Positions 15,727-26,070 of a DNA stretch of 64,000 nt are shown one piece after another. Below the pieces are notes generated by a model. It was not told the origin of the DNA, ran no database searches, and saw nothing but the letters and a program-made list of their open reading frames with translations. Position 1 is the stretch's first letter; every line of letters begins with the position of its first letter. This DNA comes from Pedobacter xixiisoli (GTDB taxonomy: Bacteria > Bacteroidota > Bacteroidia > Sphingobacteriales > Sphingobacteriaceae): contig NZ_OCMT01000002.1 of assembly GCF_900215335.1 (NCBI RefSeq), forward strand, positions 1 to 64,000. The letters run 5' to 3'. The position numbers were made by a program, and so were the translations under genes.

Positions 15727-17376
15727 TTATTTCACAAAACCTGGCATTCTGTATCTGATCCCTTTGTTGTCCATTGCTGTTAAATGCGGTTTTAATCGTC
15801 TAGTAAAAGAATCCAGATCTCTCCGGTCATTAGACCAGGTAAATTCCGCGAAAGCCTGTAATCTTGGATAGATAAAATATTCGAGTGCTGCTTCAGATGG
15901 GATATTTTCTGTAAATACACTCGCTTGATAGCCATCAATATTGTTATTGAAAGCATTACCAAACAGTTGGTTCGGGGTGAAATTATAGAGCGTTGTAATA
16001 CTTTCATCAGTAGAAGAACTACTCAGATAGAACCAGGTCCAAGGTGTCATGATAAACCTATTCCCGTTGGCAAGCGCATTGCTGGGCGTAATCCAGTCTC
16101 TCCAATAGGTAACGATGGCCTCAGCGTTTATTCCTACTTCATTGGCATCGTCCCAAACTATCGCTTTTCTCCCTTTCCCTTTCAGATAGGACTGCAGGTC
16201 ACTTATGAATAATTTCTGGATCTGTTTAACATCAGTAAGGTTATTTTCCGTCATGTACTGCTGACAGATTGCAGAAGCTCCCCAAGTTGTTTTATCTACC
16301 TCATCGTTGCCAATGTGGATATACGTTGAAGGAAATATATCCATCAGTTCATCCAGAACGGCAAAGGCAAATTGCTTGACATTAGGCTTACACGGACAGA
16401 TAGGATACGAAAACTCTGCTCCCCATCCAGCGGCACCGGTTGCAGACAGCCATGGATAAGCTTTAATCGCCGAAAACATGTGTCCAGGCATATCAACTTC
16501 CGGTATGACTTCTATATAGTTTTGGGCCGCATATGCTACGATCTCTTTTAAATCTGCTTTCGTATAGGATGCTTTATAGGCTTTAACACCGTTGATAGTA
16601 GTCAAGAACCGATTATCGATATTGTAAATCGGATTTGATTTAGACCTTTCGATATTCTCTAAATCATATTTATTGAACTCTCGCCAGCTGCCCTGCTCTA
16701 TTAACTCTGGATATCCTGGAATTGGAATACGCCATCCCTGGTCATCGGTCAGATGCAGGTGTAGCTTGTTCAACTTGTAGAGGGCCATCCAGTCTATCAG
16801 CTTTTTGATATAATCCTTGGTATAAAAATTTCTGGCTACATCTAAGGCAAAAACACGCCATTCATAAAATGCCTTATCCTGAACAGTGACACCTTTTATC
16901 GTGATTTTTTTAGCACTTTTTTCTATTCTAGCATCCCATAGGTACTGTCTAAAACTCTGTAGCGCATAAAAAACAGCAGCAGCATCTTTAGCAACAACAT
17001 TTATTTTGTCTTTCCTGATACTGATTTCATACGTCACATTCAGATTGCTATTTTCCGAAATTACAATCGTTTTCGCATCAGAGGTACTACCGTTCGATAA
17101 GGTAATTCCAGCCAAACTGGTCAAGTCCTTATTTAACAATTCTATCCCAGCAGCATGTTGACTGCCTGCCACTATTTTAACACTGTTATCCAATAAAAAT
17201 TCATCATCGTTGAAAATGACCGATTGGGGCAAAGGTATAATTGAATGAATTGCAGATAGGACGGGCAGGGTGGTGCTACCACCATCATTAGTTCCACTAT
17301 CAGCTTTTTTACATGAAAATGTCTGTGCTGCAGATAGCATCAGCAGTAACAATAATATCTTCTTATTAACTTTCAT
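15727..17376 (-). CDS. GH20 beta-N-acetylhexosaminidase lipoprotein
   Basis: The 549-residue lipoprotein has a lipobox TFSC (Cys22). A GH20b N-terminal alpha/beta domain spans about 45-165, followed by the GH20 TIM barrel: FYEWRVFALDVARNFYTKDY, LNKLHLHLTDDQGWRIPIPG, IEVIPEVDMPGHMFSAI and the catalytic pair in YIHIGNDEVDKTTWG (Asp358-Glu359). The usual HxGGDE is HIGNDE here, with the Asp-Glu pair intact. Family enzymes remove terminal beta-GlcNAc or beta-GalNAc by substrate-assisted catalysis through an oxazoline, so the acetamido group of the substrate takes part. It probably acts at the outer membrane or in the periplasm. It is the second GH20 of PUL1, 12 bases after the first, which suggests different linkage preference or location. 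Confidence 0.93.
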   Translation of the reverse strand: MKVNKKILLLLLMLSAAQTFSCKKADSGTNDGGSTTLPVLSAIHSIIPLPQSVIFNDDEFLLDNSVKIVAGSQHAAGIELLNKDLTSLAGITLSNGSTSDAKTIVISENSNLNVTYEISIRKDKINVVAKDAAAVFYALQSFRQYLWDARIEKSAKKITIKGVTVQDKAFYEWRVFALDVARNFYTKDYIKKLIDWMALYKLNKLHLHLTDDQGWRIPIPGYPELIEQGSWREFNKYDLENIERSKSNPIYNIDNRFLTTINGVKAYKASYTKADLKEIVAYAAQNYIEVIPEVDMPGHMFSAIKAYPWLSATGAAGWGAEFSYPICPCKPNVKQFAFAVLDELMDIFPSTYIHIGNDEVDKTTWGASAICQQYMTENNLTDVKQIQKLFISDLQSYLKGKGRKAIVWDDANEVGINAEAIVTYWRDWITPSNALANGNRFIMTPWTWFYLSSSSTDESITTLYNFTPNQLFGNAFNNNIDGYQASVFTENIPSEAALEYFIYPRLQAFAEFTWSNDRRDLDSFTRRLKPHLTAMDNKGIRYRMPGFVK

Positions 17377-17388
17377 AAAATTGTGCTT

Positions 17389-19911
17389 TTAGAATTTTAA
17401 AGTAATTATATCGCCTACTTTTCCGTCTTTAGTAATCACACTGAATCGGTAAGTTTTCGCTCTATCTAAGGGAATGATTTGGGTATACTTTTTAGATTGT
17501 AAATTTGGAACAGTGCCATCGCTGGTGTAATAGATGTCAAATCCAGGATATTCGACGTTGCATATCAGCGACTCCTCGTAGACCCTCAATCCTAAAGCTG
17601 GTAACCTGTATAGATAGCCGCCGTTTAATGTATTGAGCTTCTGAAGCTCTTGTATACCCAACTTTTTCATAAAGCCGGCATAATCCTTCAAGAATGCAGT
17701 CTCATTAAAGTTAGTGCCTGTTTCCCAAATTGGTTTCGGAGCCCATGCCCTTTCGGCCAATGCAATAACCCTCGGGAACAACATATGTTCCAATCGCTCA
17801 TTATTCAAGATTTTTTCAGTCCAGGCCGCTCCCTTGACACCAATGATATTACGTTTACCTTCGTCGGTAAGCTTAACTTTATTAGCTAACAATCCATCGG
17901 TAAGTTTATCGCCGAAATTATTGGTAAAAACATTCAGGAAATAATTTTCAGGCAGAAAAGAATAAGACTTTTTGACATTTGTAAAACCTGCCCAAGTGTG
18001 TCCAGGTTCATTGAATGTATTCTTCCAGGCGATATCAAAATAAAAATTGCTAGCACTGGTATACACCACTTTATATCCGGCATTAGCCAGATGATAAGCC
18101 AGGTCTTCCTGCCCACCTCCAATAAGGTTATTCCAAACATCAACCTGAATATCCTGATTAACCAATGCAGGATTGGTTACCATACCATTTCCATTATTCA
18201 CCATTCCCATTTCTTCCCAGCCCGCAAGCTTCAATCCCTTAAGCTTACATAAGTCCGCAATCTTATTGATGTAATATGGCCATAACTGATTTACGGAAGA
18301 AAAGTTTAAACTGTCCCTTAAACGAGTAATTTCTGGAGACTTTTCCCAAGCACCTCTAGGTACCTCGTCACCTCCCAAATGAACTTTTTCCAAGGGAATC
18401 CCAGCCTCTTGGTACATTCCTTTCAACTCGTCCAAAACCTTTGAAATAAAACGATATACGGAAGGCTTGGCTACATTCATAACATTATCGTTCCAACTCT
18501 GCGCAGAAAAATATTCGGACTGGTCAGCTTTATCGTTCAACAGATATTTTTCAGCTTCTTCTCTATTCCCTAATTTCATAAACTTGCGGTAACGGGCTTC
18601 CATAGACTTAATGGCAGCTCTTGCATGTCCAGGAGTTTCCAACTCGGGAATAACTTGAATATGATTTTTCTGAGCATGCTCCAAGATTTCCTTAAAATCA
18701 TTGACCGAGTAATACAATTTAGTTTGAGGATTTGCCCCAGATCCATAGGACGGCTGCAGCGAATTTCCATCTGCATAAAATGCATTCCTCACACTTCCTA
18801 CTTCGGTTAATTCTGGCAACGAGGGAATCTCCAACCTCCAGCCCTCGTCATCATTAAGGTGCAGATGTAATGTATTCAGTTTATACATTGCCATCAAATC
18901 AATAATTCTTTTTACCGTTTCCTTACTATGAAAATTACGGGCAACATCCAACATTAGTCCCCTATACCCATATCTTGGTTGATCCTTGATGCCTACAGCA
19001 GGAATTTCAATTTTTTCTAGATCTGCATTCCAATATTGGGCAGGCAATAATGACTTTAGACTTTGGATGGCATAAAAAGCACCTTTAGCTGCAGCAGCAA
19101 AAATGGTAATGCCTTTATTGTCTATTAATAATTCATACGCTTCTTCTCTCAATGATACATTTTGCAGAATTTTAATACCTGCGGATTTTTTATCCTGTTT
19201 TTTTGGAGAAAGTGTTATACCTGATGTTTCCTTTAGAAATTTGCGGAGGTAAATCCCCTCCTTTTCAAAAGAAGGGTTAGTCCATAATGTAGATTTAGAG
19301 CTGATGGTATAAAATCCTTCTCCCTGCTGTAAAGCTGAAGGAGAAGGAATTATTTTTTGAACATCGGAAGATTCGTGTAAACGGTTAAGATCATACTGAG
19401 CTGCCAATATATTTAATTTCTCACCTAATGTATATTCCTTGTTGATAGTATTATATATTACGGGATGTGCATTGATTTGAGTGGAATCATCGTAAGTGAT
19501 ATATAGACCTGCCGGTGCATCTGTAAAATTGGGAAGTGTACCATTCGTCCTAAAACTAACTTCTATGGATCCGCTGGCTGGTAGCGTTAAATTTCCATCT
19601 ACAAAACTTAGCTGATATAAATCTCCATTTCTGTGTGCTATTTTAAACTTCTTGTCAACCGAGTTCACATTTATGCCACGCATAAAATTGAACCAAAGAC
19701 TCCAATTTTTACAGGAAACATCCTCCTTAGAAGTGTTGTAAATCACAAATTTAGAAACTGGATTTTCCTTCCCCAGATTTCCATCTTCCATTGTCCATTT
19801 CACCTCTATCTTACGATGAATTTCTTGGGCATCGACCGATATTGCTCCAAAAACGGTGAGAACCAAAACCATCACTGTAGACATGCTACTTTTAAGAAAA
19901 TTATACGACAT
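17389..19911 (-). CDS. GH20 beta-N-acetylhexosaminidase, four-domain type
   Basis: The 840-residue protein has a classical signal peptide (FGAISVDAQ). It has the full four-domain plan: an N-terminal CHB_HEX carbohydrate-binding domain (about 30-165, VEVKWTM-like IEVKWTMEDGNLGKENPVSK), GH20b (about 190-320), a catalytic barrel with RYGYRGLMLDVARNFHSKET, TLHLHLNDDEGWRLEIPSLP and VHLGGDEVPRGAWEKSP (Asp515-Glu516), and a C-terminal CHB_HEX_C-like beta domain (YPGFDIYYTSDGTVPNLQSK). This plan matches chitobiase-type enzymes that split chitobiose or release GlcNAc from oligosaccharides, and the protein is probably periplasmic. It is the first enzyme gene after susD, 23 bases downstream. With the lipoprotein GH20 it points to a GlcNAc/GalNAc-terminated substrate. 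Confidence 0.95.
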   Translation of the reverse strand: MSYNFLKSSMSTVMVLVLTVFGAISVDAQEIHRKIEVKWTMEDGNLGKENPVSKFVIYNTSKEDVSCKNWSLWFNFMRGINVNSVDKKFKIAHRNGDLYQLSFVDGNLTLPASGSIEVSFRTNGTLPNFTDAPAGLYITYDDSTQINAHPVIYNTINKEYTLGEKLNILAAQYDLNRLHESSDVQKIIPSPSALQQGEGFYTISSKSTLWTNPSFEKEGIYLRKFLKETSGITLSPKKQDKKSAGIKILQNVSLREEAYELLIDNKGITIFAAAAKGAFYAIQSLKSLLPAQYWNADLEKIEIPAVGIKDQPRYGYRGLMLDVARNFHSKETVKRIIDLMAMYKLNTLHLHLNDDEGWRLEIPSLPELTEVGSVRNAFYADGNSLQPSYGSGANPQTKLYYSVNDFKEILEHAQKNHIQVIPELETPGHARAAIKSMEARYRKFMKLGNREEAEKYLLNDKADQSEYFSAQSWNDNVMNVAKPSVYRFISKVLDELKGMYQEAGIPLEKVHLGGDEVPRGAWEKSPEITRLRDSLNFSSVNQLWPYYINKIADLCKLKGLKLAGWEEMGMVNNGNGMVTNPALVNQDIQVDVWNNLIGGGQEDLAYHLANAGYKVVYTSASNFYFDIAWKNTFNEPGHTWAGFTNVKKSYSFLPENYFLNVFTNNFGDKLTDGLLANKVKLTDEGKRNIIGVKGAAWTEKILNNERLEHMLFPRVIALAERAWAPKPIWETGTNFNETAFLKDYAGFMKKLGIQELQKLNTLNGGYLYRLPALGLRVYEESLICNVEYPGFDIYYTSDGTVPNLQSKKYTQIIPLDRAKTYRFSVITKDGKVGDIITLKF

Positions 19912-19934
19912 AGCTTAATTTATGATCAATAGTA

Positions 19935-21413
19935 TTAAGGATTCGGGGTCAGATTCGGATTACGGTTACGTTCTCCCTGTGGAATTGGCATCAGTGCCTT
20001 GTTCGGATTGATGTTATAGTTCATCTTTGTACTTCCCCCTGCGCAGGTCAATGAATATTCTGCCAGGCTCGTCATCGTACTGACCAGTTTGCCCGTTCTT
20101 ACCAAATCGTCCCAACGGTATCCTTCAAAGGCAAACTCTAACCTTCTTTCATTTAAAATAATATCACGTAACGCAATTTTATCAGTAGTGGCAATACCTC
20201 CAAGATCTACGCGATCACGAACAGCATTTAAAGGAACCAACGCCTCCGAACCCCTGCTCAATTCATTTAAAGCCTCTGCTTTAAGTAATAAGATGTCATC
20301 AAACCTCAATAAATAAACATTGTCACCACTTTCCCAAGCACTTGCATGTCTAAATTTGTAAGGGAAAGGAATTGATCCCGCTACGGCACAAGGTTTCCAG
20401 AACTCATCAGACCATTCCGCATTGTCATAATAGACAGAGGCTGATTTCCTCTGCGTATCTCCTGCATTGTCATAGGCAGTGATTAGATTTTTGGAAGGTG
20501 TAACATATTTTCTCCAATCATCTCCTGATAGCGAAGGAGGTAAAAGCAACTGAGGTCCCCAGTTGCTTTCTGGACTACTGGCAATATATTGTACCAGCAA
20601 TATGGTCTCTTTGTTATTGTAATTTAGTCCGTCGAATAACTGGTCATAACTATCGTGCAAACCATAGCCAAGCTTTTCTACCTCAATGCAATATTGCAAA
20701 ACTTTGCTGTAATCTCTGTCTGGCCTTTGTGCATGCACCTTTGCCAATAAAGCATAAACTGCACCTCTAGTAATTTTCGATTTATTCAATGATAGATTAT
20801 TGCCGTAGTCGCTAGGTAATGCAGCTGCCGCTTCCAAATCCTCTACTATAAAATTATACACATCCGTAACAGTAGATCTGGATATATTGGCATCTTCCGG
20901 ATTTACTTTTCCGAATTCCCTTACAATTGGCAACCCACCAAATGCTTTTACCAGCTCGAAATAATAGAATGCTCTTAAAAAGCGGGCTTCGTTGATAATA
21001 TTTGCTCTTTTATTACCAACTTCCAACTTGACATCATTTACCAAAGGCGCTTTTTCTATGACTAGATTTGCCCTAGCAATTCCATTATATAATTGTCTCC
21101 AAGTCAAGAGAATCCTAGAGTTTAACGCAGAAATCTGTAACTCGTCATATTGATAAATCTCAGGATCGTCGCCTCCAGCATAAGCATTATCAGATCTTAC
21201 ATCAGACATCACAAAGTTCTCCCAGATAAAATAATCCGAATTCAGCGTCTTATAGACCCCTATCAAGGCCGCCTCTAAATCAGCAGCAGTTTGATAAGCA
21301 TTTCCCGTAGTCAGGTCAGACTCTGGGGCTATATCTACAAATTTGGTACAAGATGTTATAGATAATATTGAAACGATCATCGTGATGATCATTGTTTTTA
21401 AATTCCTTTTCAT
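19935..21413 (-). CDS. SusD/RagB family glycan-binding lipoprotein of PUL1
   Basis: The 492-residue lipoprotein has a lipobox ITSC (Cys22). SusD hallmarks are present: SDLTTGNAYQTAADLEAALI near the N-terminus, TPR-like helices with EARFLRAFYYFELVKAFGGL, and the C-terminal block RDIILNERRLEFAFEGYRWDD then the PIPQGERNRNPNLTPNP ending. SusD-like proteins lie over the SusC barrel and deliver oligosaccharides to it. The gene lies 10 bases after susC, the standard pair. Confidence 0.95.
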   Translation of the reverse strand: MKRNLKTMIITMIVSILSITSCTKFVDIAPESDLTTGNAYQTAADLEAALIGVYKTLNSDYFIWENFVMSDVRSDNAYAGGDDPEIYQYDELQISALNSRILLTWRQLYNGIARANLVIEKAPLVNDVKLEVGNKRANIINEARFLRAFYYFELVKAFGGLPIVREFGKVNPEDANISRSTVTDVYNFIVEDLEAAAALPSDYGNNLSLNKSKITRGAVYALLAKVHAQRPDRDYSKVLQYCIEVEKLGYGLHDSYDQLFDGLNYNNKETILLVQYIASSPESNWGPQLLLPPSLSGDDWRKYVTPSKNLITAYDNAGDTQRKSASVYYDNAEWSDEFWKPCAVAGSIPFPYKFRHASAWESGDNVYLLRFDDILLLKAEALNELSRGSEALVPLNAVRDRVDLGGIATTDKIALRDIILNERRLEFAFEGYRWDDLVRTGKLVSTMTSLAEYSLTCAGGSTKMNYNINPNKALMPIPQGERNRNPNLTPNP

Positions 21414-21423
21414 AAAAATCGAC

Positions 21424-24400
21424 TTAGAATGATACGTTTAAACCAAAAATTACCTGACGAGCTTGTGGATAGCTACCGAAATCTATTCCGAAAGCCCCAT
21501 TTCCGCTATAAGCACTGGCCTCTGGGTCATACCCAGAATAATCAGTGAATGTGAACAGGTTTTCCCCTGTGACGTAAAGGCCGGCACTGCTTAGTCCTAG
21601 TTTACCCAAGATCCCTTTAGGTAGCGAATAGCCCAACGTTACAGATTTTAACCTTAGGTAGGAACCATTTTCTACAAAACGTGAAGAGATATCTGAATTG
21701 GAAACGTTAGCATAAATAGCCTTGGGAATGTTGGTTATTTGTCCTGGTGTTTTCCATCTTTCTAATACCGCCGTAGATTGGTTCCTAAAATCGTTCATTC
21801 CCTCCGTTTCTATCCTGGTCGCATTGAAAACATCATTTCCCTGTACTCCTTGCACAAAAACAGTAAGATTCCAGCTTTTATAACTTACATTATTGGTTAC
21901 TCCACAGGTAAATTTCGGATTTGGATTACCGATAACTGTCTTGTCTTTCTCGTCGATAATGTTGTCCTTGTTGATATCCTGGTAGATCATCATACCTGTT
22001 TGTGGATCCACTCCGTTGGCAACATAACCGTAAAAAACAGCTAAAGGCAAACCTTCTCTAATTAAAGATGCTTCCTGGCGAAGATTGATAAAGCCATCTA
22101 AAATATCTGTACCGCCAATATATCCCACTTTATTTCTATTAATAGATAAATTCAGATCAGTACTCCATTTAACAGTCCTGATGGTGTTTCTTGTACTCAA
22201 TAAAAATTCTAGTCCTTTATTTTCTAATTTCCCAATGTTCTGGAGGGCGCCACTAAAACCGCTTGAAAGAGCAACCGGTTTATCCAGCAATAGCTGAGTT
22301 GTTTTTTTCTGGTAGGCATCAATTGTAAGGTTCACCCTGCTGTTAAACATGGCAATATCCAAACCTATGTTATTTTGAATAGTAGCTTCCCATTGTAAGC
22401 TTTTATTTTCTGGTGTTGAAGGTGCAGTTCCAGCATAGACCTGGCCGCCTTGCACATAGTTATACCCCGTTCCTACTAAACCATAGGCTGCATAAGCATA
22501 ACTGTCCACAAGGCCATCGTTACCCACACTTCCCCAAGCGTAACGGATTTTAATATCATTGATCTGCTCAACATCCTTCAGGAAATCTTCTTTTGATATT
22601 CTCCAACCTACAGAGAACGACGGAAAATATCCTCTCCTGTGTTCTTCGCCAAATGGAGATGCCGCATCTGCCCTAAAATTGGCAGATACCAGATACTTAT
22701 CATCATAAGCATACCTGATTCTTGCAATGGCAGAAACATTACTCCTTTCGCTTCTTGTGGCTGATGGTCTTCCAAATATAGACCCACCATTCACAGTCTT
22801 CACACCGGTACTACTAAATCCTTTGGCCTCAATAGAAGATGATTCACCATATTTCTTCTGTGAAGTAAAGCCAATTAAAGCTTCAAAGACATGCTTTTCC
22901 TTTAAAATGGTCTTATATTCCAATGTATTTTCGGACAACCAATATTCACTTTGGCCAGTATTGAAATTGGCAACACCAGCATTTACACGTCCCCAATCTG
23001 TAGAGAATGGATCTAGAAAATAGTTATACTTACTGTTATAATTATCGTAGCCAAACATACTCCTAAATCTTAAACCTTTAATGATATCTACATTGGCATA
23101 GATATTTCCATAAAAACGGCTATTATTATACGCATTCTCAGAACCATCAATATAAGCTACCGGGTTGTTAAAGGATAATCTAAGTGGATTAGCCGTAAAG
23201 GTTCCATCGGCATTGTAAATACCAATAACTGGAGAAGCTGTTAAGGCGTTCATGATTACACCTGAATTACCAGAACCTACGTCCGAAACAATATTTCGGT
23301 CAAACCAACGGGCATAACTTAAGCTCGCACCGATCGTAATTCTATCTGTAACTTTTTGATCAATATTGGTTTTGAACGTTCCTCTCTTAACCTCGTTAGA
23401 TTTCACAATGCCCTGCTCTTGAGAAAAAGCTCCAGAGATGTAATATTTGGTTTGTTCGTTTCCGCCGGCTACCGCTAACTGATAATTTTGTAGGCTTGCG
23501 GTTCTAAAAACTTCTTCCTGCCAATCGGTATTCGCAGTGAAGTTGTTCCAGTTGGCCACTTGACCTAATTCATCCATCAAGGACAGATATTGTGTCCTGT
23601 CCAGAACATTAAGTTTGTTGGCAGATTTGCTTAATCCAGTGTAAGCTGACAGACTCAGCTTTGCTTTACCGGTATTCCCCCTTTTTGTGGTGATCAGGAC
23701 CACACCATTAGCACCAGAAGCACCGTAAATAGCTGCAGAAGAAGCATCCTTTAAAACGGAGATGCTTTCTATATCATTGGGATTAATATCAAACAACAAT
23801 TGCGTTGGTACGCCATCGATAATATACAAAGGCTCGCTCCCCGCAGTAATGGAGGTCGTTCCCCTTACCCTTAAACTGAAACCTCCCTGTGGTTTTCCCG
23901 AAGGCCTGATGATCTGCACACCCGCAGCCTTACCCTGCATAGAATAGCCCAGGTTGGTAGACGGCCTATCTTCAAAATCCTCCGATTTGATCACACTTAC
24001 CGCTCCAAGGATATCTTTCTTCTTTTGCGTTCCGTATCCCGTTACCACGACATCCTTTAACACTTCCGTGGCCTCGGTCAGCGATACTTTTACAGATTGG
24101 CCCGCAACAACCTTTAAGGTCTGGGTAACATAACTGATATGACTGAACATCAGTTCGTCGGCCTGCTCGGAAACGCTAACGACGAAAGTTCCATCGCTAG
24201 TAGTTTGGGTTACCTTGCCAGTGGATTTTACTGTAACCGCTACGCCTGGTATAGGACGGCCGTTTTGATCGGCAACGATACCTTTGACGTTAGGTACTTG
24301 GGCTTCGCCCAGATTTTTAGCATTGACTATAATATTCTTGTCGCGTACTGAAAATGTCAGGGGCAGGTCTTTCAGACATTGTCCCATCGCATCTTCCAGG

Positions 24401-24675
24401 CTAGCACTTTTCAGGTTTACCGACACTTTGTAGCCTTGCGACAGAATCGAAGCATCACAGATCACATTATACTTTGTTTGCTTCCGGATTTCACGGAAGA
24501 CATCCACCAAAGATGCCCTGTCTTTTGTTAGGGAAACAGTTTGGGCGAATCCGTTAGCATTAGCTTGGAGGATCGCGACAGCAACAAGAAAAAATATCAA
24601 CTTCATAATCAGCAAGTTACGCTTACTAAATATTACAGAAAGTCCTGTAAAAGACAACAGAGGAGAAAAAAACAT
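21424..24675 (-). CDS. SusC/RagA TonB-dependent transporter with STN signalling domain, PUL1
   Basis: The 1083-residue outer-membrane transporter has a signal peptide (AILQANANGFAQ). An STN secretin/TonB domain (about 45-115) contacts a FecR anti-sigma factor; a carboxypeptidase-regulatory-like domain follows (about 130-215, VKGIVADQNGRPIPGVAVTV), then the TonB-box-like EVLKDVVVTGYGTQKKKDIL, the plug (ISVLKDASSAAIYGASGANG) and a 22-strand barrel ending RQVIFGLNVSF. The STN domain fits the adjacent sigma/FecR pair: sugar binding at the transporter is signalled to FecR, which frees the ECF sigma factor. A later in-frame Met (residue 24, MKLIFFLVAV) is an alternative start. Confidence 0.95.
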   Translation of the reverse strand: MFFSPLLSFTGLSVIFSKRNLLIMKLIFFLVAVAILQANANGFAQTVSLTKDRASLVDVFREIRKQTKYNVICDASILSQGYKVSVNLKSASLEDAMGQCLKDLPLTFSVRDKNIIVNAKNLGEAQVPNVKGIVADQNGRPIPGVAVTVKSTGKVTQTTSDGTFVVSVSEQADELMFSHISYVTQTLKVVAGQSVKVSLTEATEVLKDVVVTGYGTQKKKDILGAVSVIKSEDFEDRPSTNLGYSMQGKAAGVQIIRPSGKPQGGFSLRVRGTTSITAGSEPLYIIDGVPTQLLFDINPNDIESISVLKDASSAAIYGASGANGVVLITTKRGNTGKAKLSLSAYTGLSKSANKLNVLDRTQYLSLMDELGQVANWNNFTANTDWQEEVFRTASLQNYQLAVAGGNEQTKYYISGAFSQEQGIVKSNEVKRGTFKTNIDQKVTDRITIGASLSYARWFDRNIVSDVGSGNSGVIMNALTASPVIGIYNADGTFTANPLRLSFNNPVAYIDGSENAYNNSRFYGNIYANVDIIKGLRFRSMFGYDNYNSKYNYFLDPFSTDWGRVNAGVANFNTGQSEYWLSENTLEYKTILKEKHVFEALIGFTSQKKYGESSSIEAKGFSSTGVKTVNGGSIFGRPSATRSERSNVSAIARIRYAYDDKYLVSANFRADAASPFGEEHRRGYFPSFSVGWRISKEDFLKDVEQINDIKIRYAWGSVGNDGLVDSYAYAAYGLVGTGYNYVQGGQVYAGTAPSTPENKSLQWEATIQNNIGLDIAMFNSRVNLTIDAYQKKTTQLLLDKPVALSSGFSGALQNIGKLENKGLEFLLSTRNTIRTVKWSTDLNLSINRNKVGYIGGTDILDGFINLRQEASLIREGLPLAVFYGYVANGVDPQTGMMIYQDINKDNIIDEKDKTVIGNPNPKFTCGVTNNVSYKSWNLTVFVQGVQGNDVFNATRIETEGMNDFRNQSTAVLERWKTPGQITNIPKAIYANVSNSDISSRFVENGSYLRLKSVTLGYSLPKGILGKLGLSSAGLYVTGENLFTFTDYSGYDPEASAYSGNGAFGIDFGSYPQARQVIFGLNVSF

Positions 24676-24752
24676 ACTTTTGTTTGGTTAGGTTACTATT
24701 GGATTGGTTAACGATTAGTCTGAGTAAGCCTGGCTTACTGTTTTTCAGTAAT

Positions 24753-24779
24753 GCTGAGAGCACTGGTACTGCTCTCAGC
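24753..24779 (-). promoter_or_regulatory. Strong stem-loop between fecR and susC of PUL1
   Basis: GCTGAGAGCA-7-TGCTCTCAGC is a perfect 10-base-pair stem just past the FecR stop. A second small palindrome (AGTAAGCC-T-GGCTTACT, 24723-24739) lies between it and susC. No T-tract follows on the minus strand, so it may set differential expression or protect a processed end and need not be a full terminator. Confidence 0.6.
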
Positions 24780-24813
24780 TAAATTTATATCGGTAGCTGA
24801 TATCGGGTATGGG

Positions 24814-25968
24814 TCAATGCATCACCAAGATCCTCCTTCCCTCAATCTTGAATTTTGCGACACGGGTAGCTTGGAGCGTGTTGAGCAGGCTTTCTAGTTT
24901 ATCACTTCTTGAAGCTGTTCCCCATAGCGCTTTCGCTTTAAAATCTCCCTTATAGACCACTTCTACATCATACCATCTGGCAATCTTGCCCATGGCTACA
25001 TGGATATCTTCATTATTAAAAACAAAAAGCCCCTCTTTCCATGCGATGGATTCCTCAACTTCAGAAGGATATGTTGTTAGCCGATTAGCATTGATGTTCA
25101 AGGCTGCTTCTTGTCCTGGCTTCAGGATTACCGTCTGCGAAGAACCTTCATTGGTCACTTTTACTTTACCTTCCAGCAGTGAAGTTTTAATGAAGCTGTC
25201 TTCCTGATAGGCGCTGACATTAAATTTTGTTCCCAAGACCTCCACTTTCTGTCCTGAACTCTTTACTATAAAAGGCCATTTTTTATCATAACTGGTTACC
25301 TCGAAATAAGCTTCTCCCTTCAATTCGACTTCCCTTGAGTTTTGATCGAAAGCAGAAGGAAATTTCAGCTCGGAGTCTGAATTTAACCAAGCGACGGTAG
25401 CATCAGGCAGGACTACACGGAATTGACCGCCTTTGGGAATCCTAAGTGTATTTATATGGACTTTCGTTTCTTCATCTTCGACTTTGTTGTAAACGATCTC
25501 ACCGTTGGAGACCGATTGGATATCGGGGTTAAAAGCTATCGCCTTTTCCAGTTCGACCCCATCTAATTTTATTGAAGATCCATCTTCCAAAAACAGAACG
25601 GCCTTATCGGTACCAGGTGCGATGACCGAAGCAACCTGTTCTACCTTTTTATTTTTATCTAACGATACATAGGAAACAACACCCACCAATAACAGGATCG
25701 CCGCGGCGGCGGCCCAACGATAGGCAAACCCCAATGACCTTACGGTTTTAGCTGGCCTATCTGCCAAAAATGATTTAGACAATATATCTGTCCACTCTTC
25801 AAGAGAAACCTTCTCATTCCCCGAAGAGTCTATAATATCATATAAAATATCAGAAAAATTTTCTTCGTGGTTATCATCGATCACCTGCAGCAGTTCATCC
25901 TGCTCTTCCGGCAATATGGTCTTATCCATGAAGCGCCCAAATAAATACTTTAGCCTTTGCTTATCCAT
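24814..25968 (-). CDS. FecR-family anti-sigma factor of PUL1
   Basis: The start MDKQRLKYLFGRFMD is preferred; an in-frame codon 33 bases upstream would add MPVWKVTISKK. The N-terminal cytoplasmic sigma-binding region (about 1-85) is followed by one membrane helix (YRWAAAAAILLLVGVVSYVS). The periplasmic FecR domain has the signature IPKGGQFRVVLPDATVAWLN, SELKFPSAF and GEAYFEV, then TKFNVSAYQEDSFIKTSLLE, and ends in the STN-contacting DUF4974-like region. It holds the sigma factor inactive until the SusC transporter signals. It lies 102 bases downstream of the sigma gene. Confidence 0.93.
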   Translation of the reverse strand: MDKQRLKYLFGRFMDKTILPEEQDELLQVIDDNHEENFSDILYDIIDSSGNEKVSLEEWTDILSKSFLADRPAKTVRSLGFAYRWAAAAAILLLVGVVSYVSLDKNKKVEQVASVIAPGTDKAVLFLEDGSSIKLDGVELEKAIAFNPDIQSVSNGEIVYNKVEDEETKVHINTLRIPKGGQFRVVLPDATVAWLNSDSELKFPSAFDQNSREVELKGEAYFEVTSYDKKWPFIVKSSGQKVEVLGTKFNVSAYQEDSFIKTSLLEGKVKVTNEGSSQTVILKPGQEAALNINANRLTTYPSEVEESIAWKEGLFVFNNEDIHVAMGKIARWYDVEVVYKGDFKAKALWGTASRSDKLESLLNTLQATRVAKFKIEGRRILVMH

Positions 25969-26070
25969 TTTCTTACTAATAGTTACTTTCCAGACCGGCA
26001 AATTGCGGTTGTTAATAGTAAGAAGCTTGGGGCGAAGAATAGGACTATCGAAAAATAAAAATAATTATAA

